A DNA stretch of 64,000 nt from Paludifilum halophilum (GCF_002245355.1 NZ_NOWF01000003.1:248001-312000); one strand, 5' to 3'. Shown: positions 15,826 through 25,363, counted from the first letter of the stretch. The notes: a model not told the origin generated them from the letters alone. Numbers and translations are program-made.

Positions 15826-16467
15826 TCAAACAGTTTGCAACGCTTCTTCGATCGGTGTCTCGCCGGCCAAAATCTCAAACGTACGACGGGACGTGTTTTC
15901 GATATCGAGACAGGCGGCGAGAACGGCGGCCACGTCCGCTCGGGAGATTCTCCTTGACAGATCGGTGATCCGTTCTGCGGCTTCAATCTTCCCTTGGGGC
16001 GGATCGTTGGACAGACCTCCGGGTCGGACGACGGTATAATTGAGACGACTATGCTGCAACCGCTCATCGGCCTTTCCTTTGGCCCTCAAATAATGGCGGA
16101 TGGCGGACGGTCCACGATCCGGGTCGTCGGCGGCGATGGAACTCAACATGATATACCGGTCCACTCCGTGCTTTTCCGCTTCTTCTACCGACCGAACCGC
16201 TCCCTGATAATCTACGGATTCTGTTTTTTCCGGACCGGTGTGAGCCCCAGAACCCGCCGCAAAAATGACAGCTTCGATCCCGTCGAAGGCGTGGGAGAAA
16301 TCCTGTTCCAGGTCGGCCACCACAACCTCCGCACCCTGATCCTGCAGGGCGGGAACCTGCTCTTCGTCCCGAACCATGGCTCGAACCCGATGGGAGGCAC
16401 TTTCACCCAGTAGTCCGACCAGCTGTCTGCCGGTTTTTCCGTTGGCCCCGATAACTAAAACCTTCAT
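15826..16467 (-). CDS. NAD(P)-binding protein of the atypical SDR type (YhfK-like)
   Basis: A 213-residue single Rossmann-fold protein. MKVLVIGANGKTGRQLVGLL carries the GxxGxxG dinucleotide motif; FAAGSGAH, YIMLSSIAAD and YTVVRPGGL follow in the order seen in NmrA/YhfK-like proteins. The catalytic YxxxK of classical SDRs is absent or altered. The start at 16467 follows AAAGGAG. Probably a reductase or redox sensor; the substrate is unknown. It is transcribed alone. Confidence 0.85.
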   Translation of the reverse strand: MKVLVIGANGKTGRQLVGLLGESASHRVRAMVRDEEQVPALQDQGAEVVVADLEQDFSHAFDGIEAVIFAAGSGAHTGPEKTESVDYQGAVRSVEEAEKHGVDRYIMLSSIAADDPDRGPSAIRHYLRAKGKADERLQHSRLNYTVVRPGGLSNDPPQGKIEAAERITDLSRRISRADVAAVLAACLDIENTSRRTFEILAGETPIEEALQTV

Positions 16468-16582
16468 CCATCCATCTCCTTTTATGATTTTCACTGTCCC
16501 ATCCTTGTTCCATCATACCCTGCTTGACTGTCAGAAAAACAATCGGTGGATAACAGTCGTCCCTTTCCTTTTTCTCTCCAAT

Positions 16583-16625
16583 AAAAAACCGCCTCATCAC
16601 CCTTTTGTTGATGAGGCGGCTTTTA
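16583..16625 (-). terminator. Terminator after SMR gene
   Basis: CCGCCTCATCA (16589-16599) pairs with TGATGAGGCGG (16609-16619) and is followed by TTTTTT on the minus strand. Confidence 0.85.
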
Positions 16626-16749
16626 ATCATCTTCCGGAATCGGCAGATATGCGACAGCGATTGTCAATCCCTCCAAGTGAGTTAAAGGTGGCTCCGCTTC
16701 GGGCTTGATGTACGTTTAGCGTCATCCCGACTGACCCGTAAGCCCATCT

Positions 16750-17070
16750 TCAAGCATCGGCCAATTTCAGCCCGACCACTCCGACGATGATCAAGGCGAG
16801 GGAAACGAGCTTAAAAGCGTTGGCCGTTTCTTGGAACCACAGGATGCCGACCAGGGTGACAAAAGCAGTACCCAAACCGGCCCAAGTGGCATAGGAAAGG
16901 CTGAGGTCGATCTTTTTCACGGCCATGGTCAGCGAAAACAGACTCAACCCATAGCACACAAACATCAAGACCGAGGGAACCAGTTTCGTAAATCCTTCGG
17001 ACAGCTTCATCGAAACGGTCCCGGTCACTTCCAAGACAATCGCAAGAATCAGGAAAATCCAGCTCATCAT
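16750..17070 (-). CDS. Small multidrug resistance (SMR) efflux protein
   Basis: A 106-residue inner-membrane proton-coupled exporter with four hydrophobic helices. The essential Glu14 lies in ILAIVLEVTGTVSMKLSEGF, and SYATWAGLGTAFVTLVG is the family signature of helix 3. It acts as a dimer against lipophilic cations or guanidinium-type compounds. Two adjacent ATG codons follow GGGGGAG and either may be the start. The gene lies 49 bases after the TetR-type gene on the same strand, so they probably form an operon with the regulator first. Confidence 0.92.
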   Translation of the reverse strand: MMSWIFLILAIVLEVTGTVSMKLSEGFTKLVPSVLMFVCYGLSLFSLTMAVKKIDLSLSYATWAGLGTAFVTLVGILWFQETANAFKLVSLALIIVGVVGLKLADA

Positions 17071-17119
17071 ACACTCCCCCTATCCTACGACAGCCTCGTA
17101 TCCAATCATTGTACCGGGT

Positions 17120-17695
17120 TCATCCCTGAAAACCCTGCTCCATATAACGAATGATTAAGCGCCGAGGCAATCTGGACAATGCTTCCAACGAAGGACCTCT
17201 TCGATGGAGCAGACGCTGGATGATCAAACCGTTGATGGTAACCAGGATGAACTCCGTCAACTGAGGATCCCGAGTGTCCAAAATCCGGGAAATCCCTTCT
17301 TTGTACTGTTCCATCGCCTCTTCCAGGCGACGGTCTTTCCTGCTGTCTACCGCTTCATGGCGACAGTAGTCAATCCAGATAAAATACTGGTTTAAGAAAT
17401 AACTTTCCCGTTCCTGAATAAAGCGGAACAGGTTTTCAATTCTCTGTTTCGGCGTCACTGCCCCTCGGAGAGCGTCTTCCGCGTCAAACAAGTCGTGGGA
17501 TATCGTAAACTCCACGAGTTGGAAGAAGAGATCCTCCTTACCGGAAAAATAATGGTACAATGTTCCGGTAGAAACATCCAGATCATCGGCAATCCGACGC
17601 ATGGTCAAAGACGCGTATCCTTCCCGGGCAAACAGCTCAAAACAGTTGTCCAACAACTCTTCACGTACTTGGTCATGATCAATGAGTTTTGGCAT
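17120..17695 (-). CDS. TetR/AcrR-family repressor
   Basis: A 191-residue regulator. The N-terminal helix-turn-helix is clear (YASLTMRRIADDLDVSTGTL, then YHYFSGKEDLF); the C-terminal ligand domain is divergent. The ATG has no ribosome binding site; instead a perfect -10 box ends six bases upstream, so the mRNA probably begins at or near the start codon. It most likely controls itself and the SMR exporter. The inducer is unknown. Confidence 0.9.
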   Translation of the reverse strand: MPKLIDHDQVREELLDNCFELFAREGYASLTMRRIADDLDVSTGTLYHYFSGKEDLFFQLVEFTISHDLFDAEDALRGAVTPKQRIENLFRFIQERESYFLNQYFIWIDYCRHEAVDSRKDRRLEEAMEQYKEGISRILDTRDPQLTEFILVTINGLIIQRLLHRRGPSLEALSRLPRRLIIRYMEQGFQG

Positions 17696-17701
17696 GGTTT
17701 T

Positions 17702-17730
17702 ATTATAACAAACGTTCGATATAAGAGCAA
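17702..17730 (-). promoter_or_regulatory. tetR promoter with overlapping palindrome
   Basis: On the minus strand TTGCTC (plus 17725-17730), a 17-base spacer and TATAAT (plus 17702-17707). An imperfect 20-base palindrome, TATAACAAAC-GTTCGATATA at 17704-17723 with 8 of 10 positions matching, overlaps it and is a good candidate operator for autorepression. Confidence 0.7.
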
Positions 17731-18161
17731 GAGCATCGAAATGATTTTTTTCACTGGCCGAGAGGCAGGTCCGCTGGCCGATTCAAATTGAAAAAGAAGT
17801 CGGTTTTAACCTGCCCTTTTTTTGTAGCGGATACTCGTTTAACCCATCCAGAAAGTGTACAATCGATAGACAAGATAATGGTTGTTATCGGGGACGGAGT
17901 AAACCGGTCTCCCCCGCCACCCAGCTGGTGAACAATTTTGGGTCATGGCCCGCGGGTAACGGCATCCAGTAACAACATCGGACACGATGAAAGTCGCCGC
18001 TACAAAAGATAAGGCGAATGAATCCGGTTTCTCTCCCTTGAAGCTAAGAGGTATGACAACCTCTTTTTCCCTGCAAACTAAATGTCGTCTCTTCACCCGT
18101 CCGACCGGTTACATATTTACCGGTGAAAAACGAATCATTTGATTTAGAAAGGAAATCATTC
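17731..18161. other. Intergenic region upstream of fni, nothing recognised
   Basis: About 430 bases between tetR and fni. Short open frames exist on both strands but have no ribosome binding site or familiar pattern. A GC-rich stretch at 17890-17980 looks foldable but matches no riboswitch I know. Confidence 0.4.
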
Positions 18162-19214
18162 ATGACTTCCAAGAATCACCGTACTGAAAAGAGAAAATCG
18201 GAACACATCGATATCGTTCTCAATCAAAAGGTGACGGGGAAAGGAGTAACAACGGGATTTGAAAAATACCGTTTTCGACATTGCGCACTACCGGAAATCG
18301 ATTTTTCCGAGATCAACCTGCGCACCTCCTTTCTCGGCAAACCTCTGCAAGCCCCCTTCCTGATTAGTTCCATGACCGGGGGGACGGACCGGGCCCGGGA
18401 AATCAACAAAAATTTGGCCACCGTCGCCGAAGAACGGGGTTGGGCCATGGGCCTCGGTTCGGTCCGGGCCGCCATCGAACAACCTTCTGCCGCCTATACC
18501 TTTCAACTGCGCAAATATGCCCCCACGATCCCCATCCTGGCCAATCTGGGTGCCGTCCAGCTCAACTACGGCTATGGGGTAAGCGAATGCCGTCAAGCCA
18601 TCGATCTGACAGAAGCGGACGGCCTGATCCTTCATCTGAACAGTCTGCAAGAAGTCTTTCAACCCGAAGGTGACACCCGATTCAAAAACCTGTTTTCACG
18701 GATTGAAGACTTGTGCTCCACCATCGAAGTACCGGTAGGTGTCAAGGAAGTGGGATGGGGGATTCATGGTGAACTGGCCCGCCGGCTCTTTGAATCGGGT
18801 GTCTCTTTTGTCGACGTAGCGGGAGCTGGCGGAACCTCCTGGAGCCAAGTGGAAAAACATCGCTCCAAAGCGAAGGATCCCATCCGCTTTCAAGCCGCTG
18901 AAGCTTTTACAGAATGGGGAATTCCTACTTCCGAATGCATCGTGGAAGCGAGGGAAAAAATCGACGGCGAACATACCCTGATCGCCAGCGGCGGTATGCA
19001 TGACGGTGTCCAAGGAGCCAAAGCGATCGCTTTGGGGGCGGACCTCGTCGGCTACGCCCGTTCCCTCTTGCCAGCCGCCGCCCATCCCACCCCCGAACCA
19101 TTGCGCTCGATCCTGGAACGCATCGAATTGGAGTGCCGTATCGCCATGTTCGGTATCGGAGCACAAAACCTTACCCACTTACAGGGAACGAATTCGATTC
19201 AACGAGTAAATTGA
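18162..19214 (+). CDS. fni: Type 2 isopentenyl-diphosphate delta-isomerase
   Basis: A 350-residue FMN- and NADPH-dependent TIM-barrel enzyme that interconverts IPP and DMAPP, the isoprenoid building blocks. Seen: [10 protein letters not shown] at the start, the FMN-binding [37 protein letters not shown] and the phosphate-binding [20 protein letters not shown]. The start at 18162 follows AAAGGAA. Together with the squalene-synthase-like protein at 37106 it indicates an active isoprenoid branch. Confidence 0.96.
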   Translation: MTSKNHRTEKRKSEHIDIVLNQKVTGKGVTTGFEKYRFRHCALPEIDFSEINLRTSFLGKPLQAPFLISSMTGGTDRAREINKNLATVAEERGWAMGLGSVRAAIEQPSAAYTFQLRKYAPTIPILANLGAVQLNYGYGVSECRQAIDLTEADGLILHLNSLQEVFQPEGDTRFKNLFSRIEDLCSTIEVPVGVKEVGWGIHGELARRLFESGVSFVDVAGAGGTSWSQVEKHRSKAKDPIRFQAAEAFTEWGIPTSECIVEAREKIDGEHTLIASGGMHDGVQGAKAIALGADLVGYARSLLPAAAHPTPEPLRSILERIELECRIAMFGIGAQNLTHLQGTNSIQRVN

Positions 19215-19300
19215 ATCCGTCTGAAGATAACCGCTCCCAAATATCGATTCAAATTCACTGAAGTGATGTAAAAAGTAAAGGAATATGATCCCGAAGCCCG

Positions 19301-19439
19301 CTAGAGGCGTTGTGATTTTAGCACATCCTTGGTGGGTCGGGGTGGGGTTTCACACTCCGTTTCGTTGTTCTGACGAGCCAAAGGCACCGTGTGGAACCCC
19401 ATCCTCCCGAACAGGGGACTTTTTTCACAAAGCTTCTAG
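19301..19439. repeat. Palindromic miniature repeat, copy 1 (long form)
   Basis: It begins CTAGAGGCGTTGTGATTTTA and ends TTTTTTCACAAAGCTTCTAG, a slightly decayed version of the perfect 15-bp inverted ends of the copy at 45016-45103. The middle is about 50 bases longer and contains its own inverted arms (GGGGTTTCACAC and GTGTGGAACCCC). A second element is inserted in its right-hand CTAG. Confidence 0.85.
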
Positions 19440-19733
19440 GGTCTGTCTGATAATTAACGATACTGGGTGCAGGAGCCGATTTCCGACTCCGCGCCGGGTC
19501 CTCCCGCAGATGCAAAACGGTCCGCGACCTTTTCTACGGACCGAACCAGCATTCATGCGGAAAAGCATCGTGGCCGCTAAACGGTTCGGTCCTCCGAAAA
19601 CTCCGCTCGATTGTCGGGCATAGCGAGACCCGAGAGCAGAGCGAACGAGGGGAGACTTGTGCTCCACTGAGTGCAAAGGCCGCTACGCTGGAAATCGGAT
19701 CCAGCTGTGTTCGACGATTTACCAGACAGGCCC
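19439..19733. mobile_element. MITE-like element, 295 bp, with long imperfect inverted ends
   Basis: The left end GGGTCTGTCTGATAATTAAC and the complement of the right end, GGGCCTGTCTGGTAAATCGT, match well, and the inverted similarity extends about 45 bases to CCGATTTCC. The element is flanked by CTAG (or TA) on both sides, consistent with a target duplication of the IS5 (YTAR) or IS630 (TA) type. No transposase is inside. It is nested in the neighbouring palindromic repeat. Confidence 0.75.
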
Positions 19734-19761
19734 TAGACAACTCCCAAACCCCTCCAGCTTC

Positions 19762-20541
19762 TCAATGTACCCAGTCTTTCCTTGTCCAAATCCCCCAAAG
19801 GGCCGCGGCACTGATCGCCAACGTACCGAAAAGGGCGTAAAAAACAGCCGGATCGGAGGCGGAAGCCATTAATTTGAACACCTCCTCCACACTGATCACC
19901 AGGATGAGTAGGGAGTCGGAAACATAAATCATACCGATCAACACTCCCACATATCCAATAAAAGCAAGAACCCCATTGGGCATGACAACCCCGACCGTAC
20001 CGCACACTCCGAGACAGGCCAACAGGATCAGATAGATCCACCCGTAAAACCCAAGATGATACAGCAGGGCTCCACTGGTTCCGTAGGTTTCTATGCCCTC
20101 ATAAAAGAAAGAAACGGATTCCGGATGCGGCAGGCTGACCCAGCCCACCATCTGGCTCATCACAAAGGGGATCAGTAGAATCCCCAGGGAGAGCCCTGCC
20201 TGGACCAGCCATTTGGCCATCAACATCTTTCCGCGGGAATACGGACGCAACAGAACCATCCGGTAAGCCCCGGAAGCGGCTTCCCCGCTGAAACTGTCCA
20301 CCCAAAACAGGGGAGCGATAATGAAGGTGATCAAAAAGGACAGATCCCGCAGGGAAAAGACAGGGAAGTTGAGCACATTCAAAGGCGCTGTGTGATCGGC
20401 ATCATAAAAACCGACACCGAAACGGAGATTCAGCTGTTCCAGCAAGAAAACCACGACTGGAAAAACTACGAGTAACACTCGGGTTTTTCGCCGGGCCCAC
20501 ACTCGCTCCCATTCACTGATCATCCATTCCCTCAAAGCCAT
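19762..20541 (-). CDS. ABC-2 type transporter permease
   Basis: A 259-residue integral membrane protein with about six hydrophobic segments. The opening MALREWMISEWERVWARRKT and FSGEAASGAYRMVLLRPYSR are typical of BcrB/NatB-like ABC-2 permeases. It is the second permease behind a BcrA-like ATPase, but both upstream genes are broken. The ATG lies very close to GGAGG; a TTG two codons later has better spacing. Without a working ATPase it is probably idle. Confidence 0.8.
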   Translation of the reverse strand: MALREWMISEWERVWARRKTRVLLVVFPVVVFLLEQLNLRFGVGFYDADHTAPLNVLNFPVFSLRDLSFLITFIIAPLFWVDSFSGEAASGAYRMVLLRPYSRGKMLMAKWLVQAGLSLGILLIPFVMSQMVGWVSLPHPESVSFFYEGIETYGTSGALLYHLGFYGWIYLILLACLGVCGTVGVVMPNGVLAFIGYVGVLIGMIYVSDSLLILVISVEEVFKLMASASDPAVFYALFGTLAISAAALWGIWTRKDWVH

Positions 20542-20574
20542 TTCCTCCTTTTTTTTATTTACATCAATCCTTCG

Positions 20575-21389
20575 TTATGTCCAATGGTCGTGCCGGTAAG
20601 TCAACATCAGGACGAGACCCAGGGAACAAAGGGTGTACCCCGCCATCACCGTCAGATTCCAGCCGATCCACATCGGCTGCTCCGCCAGCATCCGTGTAAT
20701 CCCCTGGTACTGGATTTCCGTCAAGGAGAGAAAAGACCAGCGGGGATCCAAAGACGGCTGCCACCGATGCAGAACATAGGAGTAAGCGATGGAGGTCAGC
20801 AAAAAAACGAGGCTGACTCCGACGGCGGTGGTCGTGGTCGGACTGGCGACAGCAATTCCCATGATGACCGCACTCGTCACCACCAATGTGAGAGCAGCCA
20901 GCCCGTAAAACTGCAGATTGTACAGAAAAGCTTCCCAGCCGGACACCCTCTCACCGTGAAAAAAGAGAGGAACCGTATCCGTATTTGGAAGCATCCAGGT
21001 CCCCACCAGGTAGCTGACACCCAGATAACAGCCGAGATAAAGGAGGAGGGTCGCCACCGCCGCCACCCACTTAGCCGCGAAAATGGAGACCGCCGAATAG
21101 GAACGGAGCATGACCATCCGCAACTGACCCGTTCGGTACTCTTGGGTCACCGACAAAACCAACCACAGAACCAACAAACCATTAAAAGCTGTCACCAGCA
21201 TCTCCGCCAGACCCAGTACCGGAAAATTGTCCACTACGGCATACTCCGGATTCTCTTTGGGAACGGTCACATTGTTCTTGGCCAAATAGCGGACGGATCC
21301 GTATAACAAAAGCGGAATGCACCGAACAGGACCCAGGTGAGCTTCCGGGCCCACAGCCGTTCCCATTCACTTCGAAACAGTGCCGTCAC
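20575..21389 (-). pseudogene. ABC-2 type permease, frameshifted near the start
   Basis: The gene starts at GTG 21389, overlapping the ATPase stop by a GTGA tetranucleotide. The first codons read TALFRSEWERLWARKLTWVL and resemble the neighbouring permease. Near 21311-21316 one C appears to be missing, and the homologous reading (PLLLYGSVRYLAKNN onward) continues in another frame to 20575. Remaining segments such as TQEYRTGQLRMVMLRSYSAV are intact. Either a real pseudogene or a one-base sequence error. Confidence 0.75.
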
Positions 21390-22297
21390 CGGGACATCAT
21401 CTCCACAAAGGCGTCTTCCAAACGCCTTGTCCGTTTTTCAATCCCCAACACCCCGATCCCTCGGGACAGGAGCCAACCGTTGAGGGATTCAACCTCTTCT
21501 TCGCAAATCGCGGCCTCGATCCGCTTCTCATCGAGACGAGTAACCGGAAACGCCCCGCCGACGGCGCGAAGAGCCGAATCGGCATTTCTCACCGTGTAGA
21601 TCCACGTGGGCCGACCGGCCAGCTGTTCCAGAGCCCCCTGCCAGACCTGTCGGCCTTCCTTGATCATGACCAATTTGTCGCAGATTTACTGTAATTCATC
21701 CAGTAAGTGACTGGAGATCAATAGGGTTAAACCCCGTTCATCCCTCAGCTTCAAGATCAGTTCCCGCAAAAACCGCATCCCCATCGGATCCAGCCCATTG
21801 GCCGGTTCGTCCAGAATAACGATATCCGGATTCCCCAGTAGTGCTTGAGCAATCCCCAAACGCTGTTTCATTCCCAGCGAATAGGTTCCCACCCGGTCAT
21901 CAGCCCGCTCTCGGAGTCCAACCAGGTGCAGCATCTCCTCGACCTGGAATCGACGCCGCTCTTTGGGCAGATTCGGGTGGAGCCGAGCCAGATTGGACAA
22001 CGCCTTTCGACCGCTCAAATAAGGGAAGAAAATCGGGGATTCCACAATCGCCCCCATCGTCGACAGCGCCCGCCGTCGTTCCTTTTGCACCGAAATTCCC
22101 TTCACGAATACTTCCCCCCGGCTCGGAGCGACCAGCCCGGTCATCACCCGGATCATCGTCGTCTTTCCCGCCCCGTTGGGACCGAGAAAACCGCAGATCT
22201 CCCCTTTTCCCACTTCGAAGGAGACCTGATCCAACAGTTTTCTGCCCCGCACTTGCTTGGTAATACCTCTGATTTCTAAAATCGGTTCCGTTGTCAT
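21386..22297 (-). pseudogene. BcrA-like ABC transporter ATPase with in-frame stop
   Basis: A 303-codon gene with GGGAGG before ATG 22297. Walker A (GPNGAGKTT), the signature TYSLGMKQRLGIAQALLGNP and Walker B (IVILDEPANGLDP) are intact, and the H-loop (LISSHLLDELQ) is followed by TAA at 21686-21688. The next codons continue the homologous frame (ICDKLVMIKEGRQVWQGALE) for 99 residues. The 203-residue product still has the core ATPase domain but lacks the C-terminal part. Such ATPases drive export of peptide antibiotics such as bacitracin. Confidence 0.85.
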
Positions 22298-22429
22298 CCG
22301 AACGGCCTCCCTTGTTGACTTGGATACTTCCAGTTTAAGTCCGAACCGGTTTGGAACCCATCGATTCACCTTTCAAAACGAAGACGGAAGCTTACATTTT
22401 TGCAAGAAGTCCCTACCCTCCCCGGCATC

Positions 22430-22455
22430 AAAAAAGCCCCGGAATAGCCGGGGCA
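22430..22455 (-). terminator. Terminator after BceB-like fragment
   Basis: GCCCCGG (22436-22442) pairs with CCGGGGC (22448-22454), with six T on the minus strand. Confidence 0.8.
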
Positions 22456-22492
22456 CTTCAACAATCCTTCATCCTCCCTCATGATTCAACAC

Positions 22493-23526
22493 TCAGATAT
22501 ACGCCTGTTTTGTCATCCGGTAATAGGCGGCGTATAAAAGGGTATAACCGGTAAAAACAACAGGCAGATGTCCTTTCATGGAAACACCCGATATGCCTTC
22601 CACCATACTTAAAAGGGCCAGGGCCAAAAAGAAAGCGATCAGCAACGGGATAAAAAACAGGATGCGAATCCGCCAGGTAACCAAACGCTCCCACTCCCGG
22701 GAGGTGATCCCCAGATTCTTCAGTACAAAAAACTGTTTCCGATCCCGAGAAAGCTCCGCAAACACCTGAAAATAAAGCATGCTCCCCGCAGCCAGAAACA
22801 ACAGGGCACCGATCAACAAGCTGATAAACAGAATCGGTGTAAAAATCCTGTGTAACGTTGTCATCCCTTCCACTGGGGTATCCGGCATCGCCTGCTCGTC
22901 ACCGCCCTTTAGCTCCCTTCTCATCTGCTTCACGGCGGGACCGCTTTCCCTCCAGTCCGGTAAAACCCAGCCGCGAATCACGGTTCCCGCACGCTCGCCG
23001 TAGGTGTCATACCACTCGCGGAACCTTTCATCGTGGACGACCACGACTTGTGCCGTCAGTGAATGCTCATTAAACACACGAATATTCTTCCGCTCCTCAA
23101 TCGGAACCGTGACGGATTCTCCCCCGACCCGCAAGCGGAAGGGATTTTCCGGGAGAATACCGTTATATCCTTCATAAGGGAAGACGAACAAACCGGCCCC
23201 TCGACGGACCGTCAGAGGTGGACGATCGTGAAACTGTCGAATCAGCCGGTTGAAATCGGTAACCGCCACCACCGCGAATGTTTTGTCGGATCGGGCAGAA
23301 CTGGAATCCGCGCTTGAAAAGTCGGACTCAGCCCTTTTTCCCGCAGGATTTCCTCCACTCGAGCAGGAGACAGGCGGTCCGGATTCCCCACCAGGCTGAC
23401 ACTGAACGGGTTTTGATGGAGAGCCAAGCGCTCCACTTCCTGGCCATAGCTGAGGAAAACCCCAATCGAGGTCAAAACCGCTCCGAAATTGCCTGATGGG
23501 GTACTAGCAAAAATCCTATCAACCAT
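22493..23526 (-). pseudogene. BceB-like ABC permease fragment, truncated and frameshifted
   Basis: Two frames together give the middle and C-terminal part of a bacitracin-type (BceB/FtsX) permease. The first piece includes VFLSYGQEVERLALHQNPFS and ends PVLPDPTK; the second continues VAVTDFNRLIRQFHDRPPLT to three C-terminal membrane segments. One missing A near 23281-23285 would join them. About 250 N-terminal residues and the partner ATPase are absent. A relic of a peptide-antibiotic resistance system. Confidence 0.8.
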
Positions 23527-23725
23527 AGCGTCAAGGGAGTTAAAAGTCGATCAATTGGGAATTGTCATTGACAAGCCCTGCTGTAAAATACTATGATAGA
23601 GGTAATTTATCCCACGAGAAGAAACAACAAGAGAGGATGCTTTCCCTTGTCATTTCATATCAAACTGTACTTCCTATAAAAACGTTCAACTACCCGGAAA
23701 ATAGTGAAAAGAAAGGATAACTGAA

Positions 23726-24109
23726 TTGCTTAAACGATTGGGATTAACCATGATCGCTGTTGTTGCATTCTTTGCTGTGGTAATCACTCCACAGTCGGAA
23801 ATTTTTGCAGAAGGTTGGCAATATGATTTTCAAACGGAGGATGGGAAATGGGATGGATATTTCGAGACTGCCTCCGGCTACAACAATGTGCAGATACAGC
23901 TTTTCTCCGTGAGTCCCGAGGTTAGTCCATCGAACTTAATGGTACGCCTATGTAACCGGTCCAGCGGCAACTGTACTTCCTATAAAACATTCGGCAATGG
24001 TTATCTCGCCCATTTTACGAATATGGTCTATCCAGCTAGTTTTAATGTGGATATTATCGACACCGTATCCGGCTCTGTAAAAGGAGGGATTCATATTTAT
24101 ACCTATTAA
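23726..24109 (+). CDS. Small secreted protein (hypothetical)
   Basis: A 127-residue protein from a TTG start with AAAGGA eight bases upstream. A signal peptide is clear (basic start, LTMIAVVAFFAVVI, likely cleavage after EIFA). The mature part is a roughly 100-residue beta-rich domain with WQYDFQTEDGKWDGYFETAS, a Cys pair (CNRSSGNCTSYK) and FTNMVYPASFNVDIID. No family is recognised. Degenerate copies of the same domain lie downstream and just upstream, so this was once a small multigene cluster. Confidence 0.75.
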   Translation: MLKRLGLTMIAVVAFFAVVITPQSEIFAEGWQYDFQTEDGKWDGYFETASGYNNVQIQLFSVSPEVSPSNLMVRLCNRSSGNCTSYKTFGNGYLAHFTNMVYPASFNVDIIDTVSGSVKGGIHIYTY

Positions 24110-24111
24110 AG

Positions 24112-24321
24112 GGAAAATCGCTCTGACTAAGAAGAAATTTTTAACATCTACAAGAACGCGTATGCAACCAATCGACACTGTACTTCCTATAAGAATCCGT
24201 ATCGATCCGGCGAAGCTCTTCACGTCAACTTTACGAATATGTATGCAGGTACTTACAATGTGATGTTAGAGATACGATCAGTGATTCCGTTAAAGGACAG
24301 CTTTATATTCAATCCAAATAG
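24112..24321 (+). pseudogene. Degenerate copy of the preceding secreted protein
   Basis: In shifting frames it encodes HCTSYKNPYRSGEALHVNFT, NMYAGTYNV and DTISDSVKGQLYIQSK, which align with CTSYKTFGNGYLAHFTNMVY and DTVSGSVKGGIHIY of the gene just upstream. There is no start or signal peptide. The string CTGTACTTCCTATAA also occurs near 23670, marking a third scrap. Confidence 0.75.
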
Positions 24322-24372
24322 AAAATTTGCCGTTCTCTTTCACAAACATCCACACATCGACCGATGATAGAC

Positions 24373-24419
24373 CACAAAAAAACCGGCTGTCCTCTATCGA
24401 GGGGTCAGCCGGTTTTTTG
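24373..24419. terminator. Bidirectional terminator
   Basis: AAAAAACCGGCTG pairs with CAGCCGGTTTTTT, with TCCTC/GAGGGG extending the stem. It separates the converging secreted-protein and signal-peptidase transcripts. Confidence 0.88.
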
Positions 24420-24425
24420 AGAATG

Positions 24426-24932
24426 TCAGGGAACCAACACACCCATTTCGTCGAGAGGCGTTAGGATCAAATCCGCCCGACCCACTACCCGGTCCATCGG
24501 AATCAAGCCGAGTTGCCGGCTGTCCAGGCTGTTGTTACGGTTGTCCCCCAGAACGAACAGGTGACCTTCCGTTACCTCCGTCCTCTCCAAAAATCCGCGG
24601 ACCCGCTTGTCCAGATAAGGCTCGTCCAACCGTTCTCCATTGCGAAACACGTACCCGCTTTCAATGGAAACGACATCCCCGGGGAGACCGATCACCCGCT
24701 TGATCATGTTTCGGTTTTCATCCGTACGAAACACGATAATATCACCGTAGGAGGGCGTAGCAAAATAATAGGTCCACTTATTGACGATAATCCGTTCTTC
24801 CCCTTTCAGTGATGGAGACATCGATTGACCGTGTACCATATACGGGGAAAAAAGAAACATCTTGATCAAGATGACCAGCAACGCCAACCCGGCTAAGATT
24901 GAAAAACCTTTCGAAGGAAGAAACGTCCGCAT
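24426..24932 (-). CDS. lepB: Signal peptidase I (SipS-like)
   Basis: A 168-residue membrane-anchored Ser/Lys protease that removes signal peptides from exported proteins. One N-terminal membrane segment (SILAGLALLVILIKMFLF) is followed by the nucleophile Ser37 in HGQSMSPSL and the general base Lys78 in MIKRVIGLPGD; the late box GDNRNNSLDSRQLG is present. Short length and a single anchor match the Bacillus Sip type. The ATG at 24932 follows GAAGGGAG. Confidence 0.95.
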   Translation of the reverse strand: MRTFLPSKGFSILAGLALLVILIKMFLFSPYMVHGQSMSPSLKGEERIIVNKWTYYFATPSYGDIIVFRTDENRNMIKRVIGLPGDVVSIESGYVFRNGERLDEPYLDKRVRGFLERTEVTEGHLFVLGDNRNNSLDSRQLGLIPMDRVVGRADLILTPLDEMGVLVP

Positions 24933-25363
24933 GATTTTGCTCCCTTCGTCGATATAAACTCGCCATCGCCTCTCAAGAAATGGGAAAGGAAAAAAGGGAT
25001 CTCCCAGGCATCCCAGCAATCTTTTTTATAACTTGTTTTCTTCCGAAGGTGACCGTATGTCGACTCCCGAGTAAGCACCTGGATTCAGCACACAAGGGAG
25101 CCATTCCGCGAGTCGCTATCCGGAGTGTCACTTTCTATCTGGAAGCGGTTCCTTGTTTAACGACAATCACACGGAGATTATAGCTTTTAATCCTTACCTC
25201 TTCTTTTTGAGTGACCCTAACCCTTTTATCCTTTGATTATACTCTTCAATCCATATAATGTCAATATAGGAAACATGTTAATCGTTGAAAATTTACCAAT
25301 CCTTATAGCAGGTCCCCCGATCCTGATCAGAACGAAGAGGAAAGGCATTCATTCTGGATAAAT
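24933..25363. other. Divergent intergenic region, nothing specific
   Basis: About 430 AT-rich bases between lepB and the AGCS transporter. It must hold the lepB promoter, but I cannot place it. No ORF or known RNA is supported. Confidence 0.4.

Noticed and set aside
17839..18096. An 85-codon minus-strand frame before fni
   Set aside because: No ribosome binding site and no recognisable domain; likely chance.
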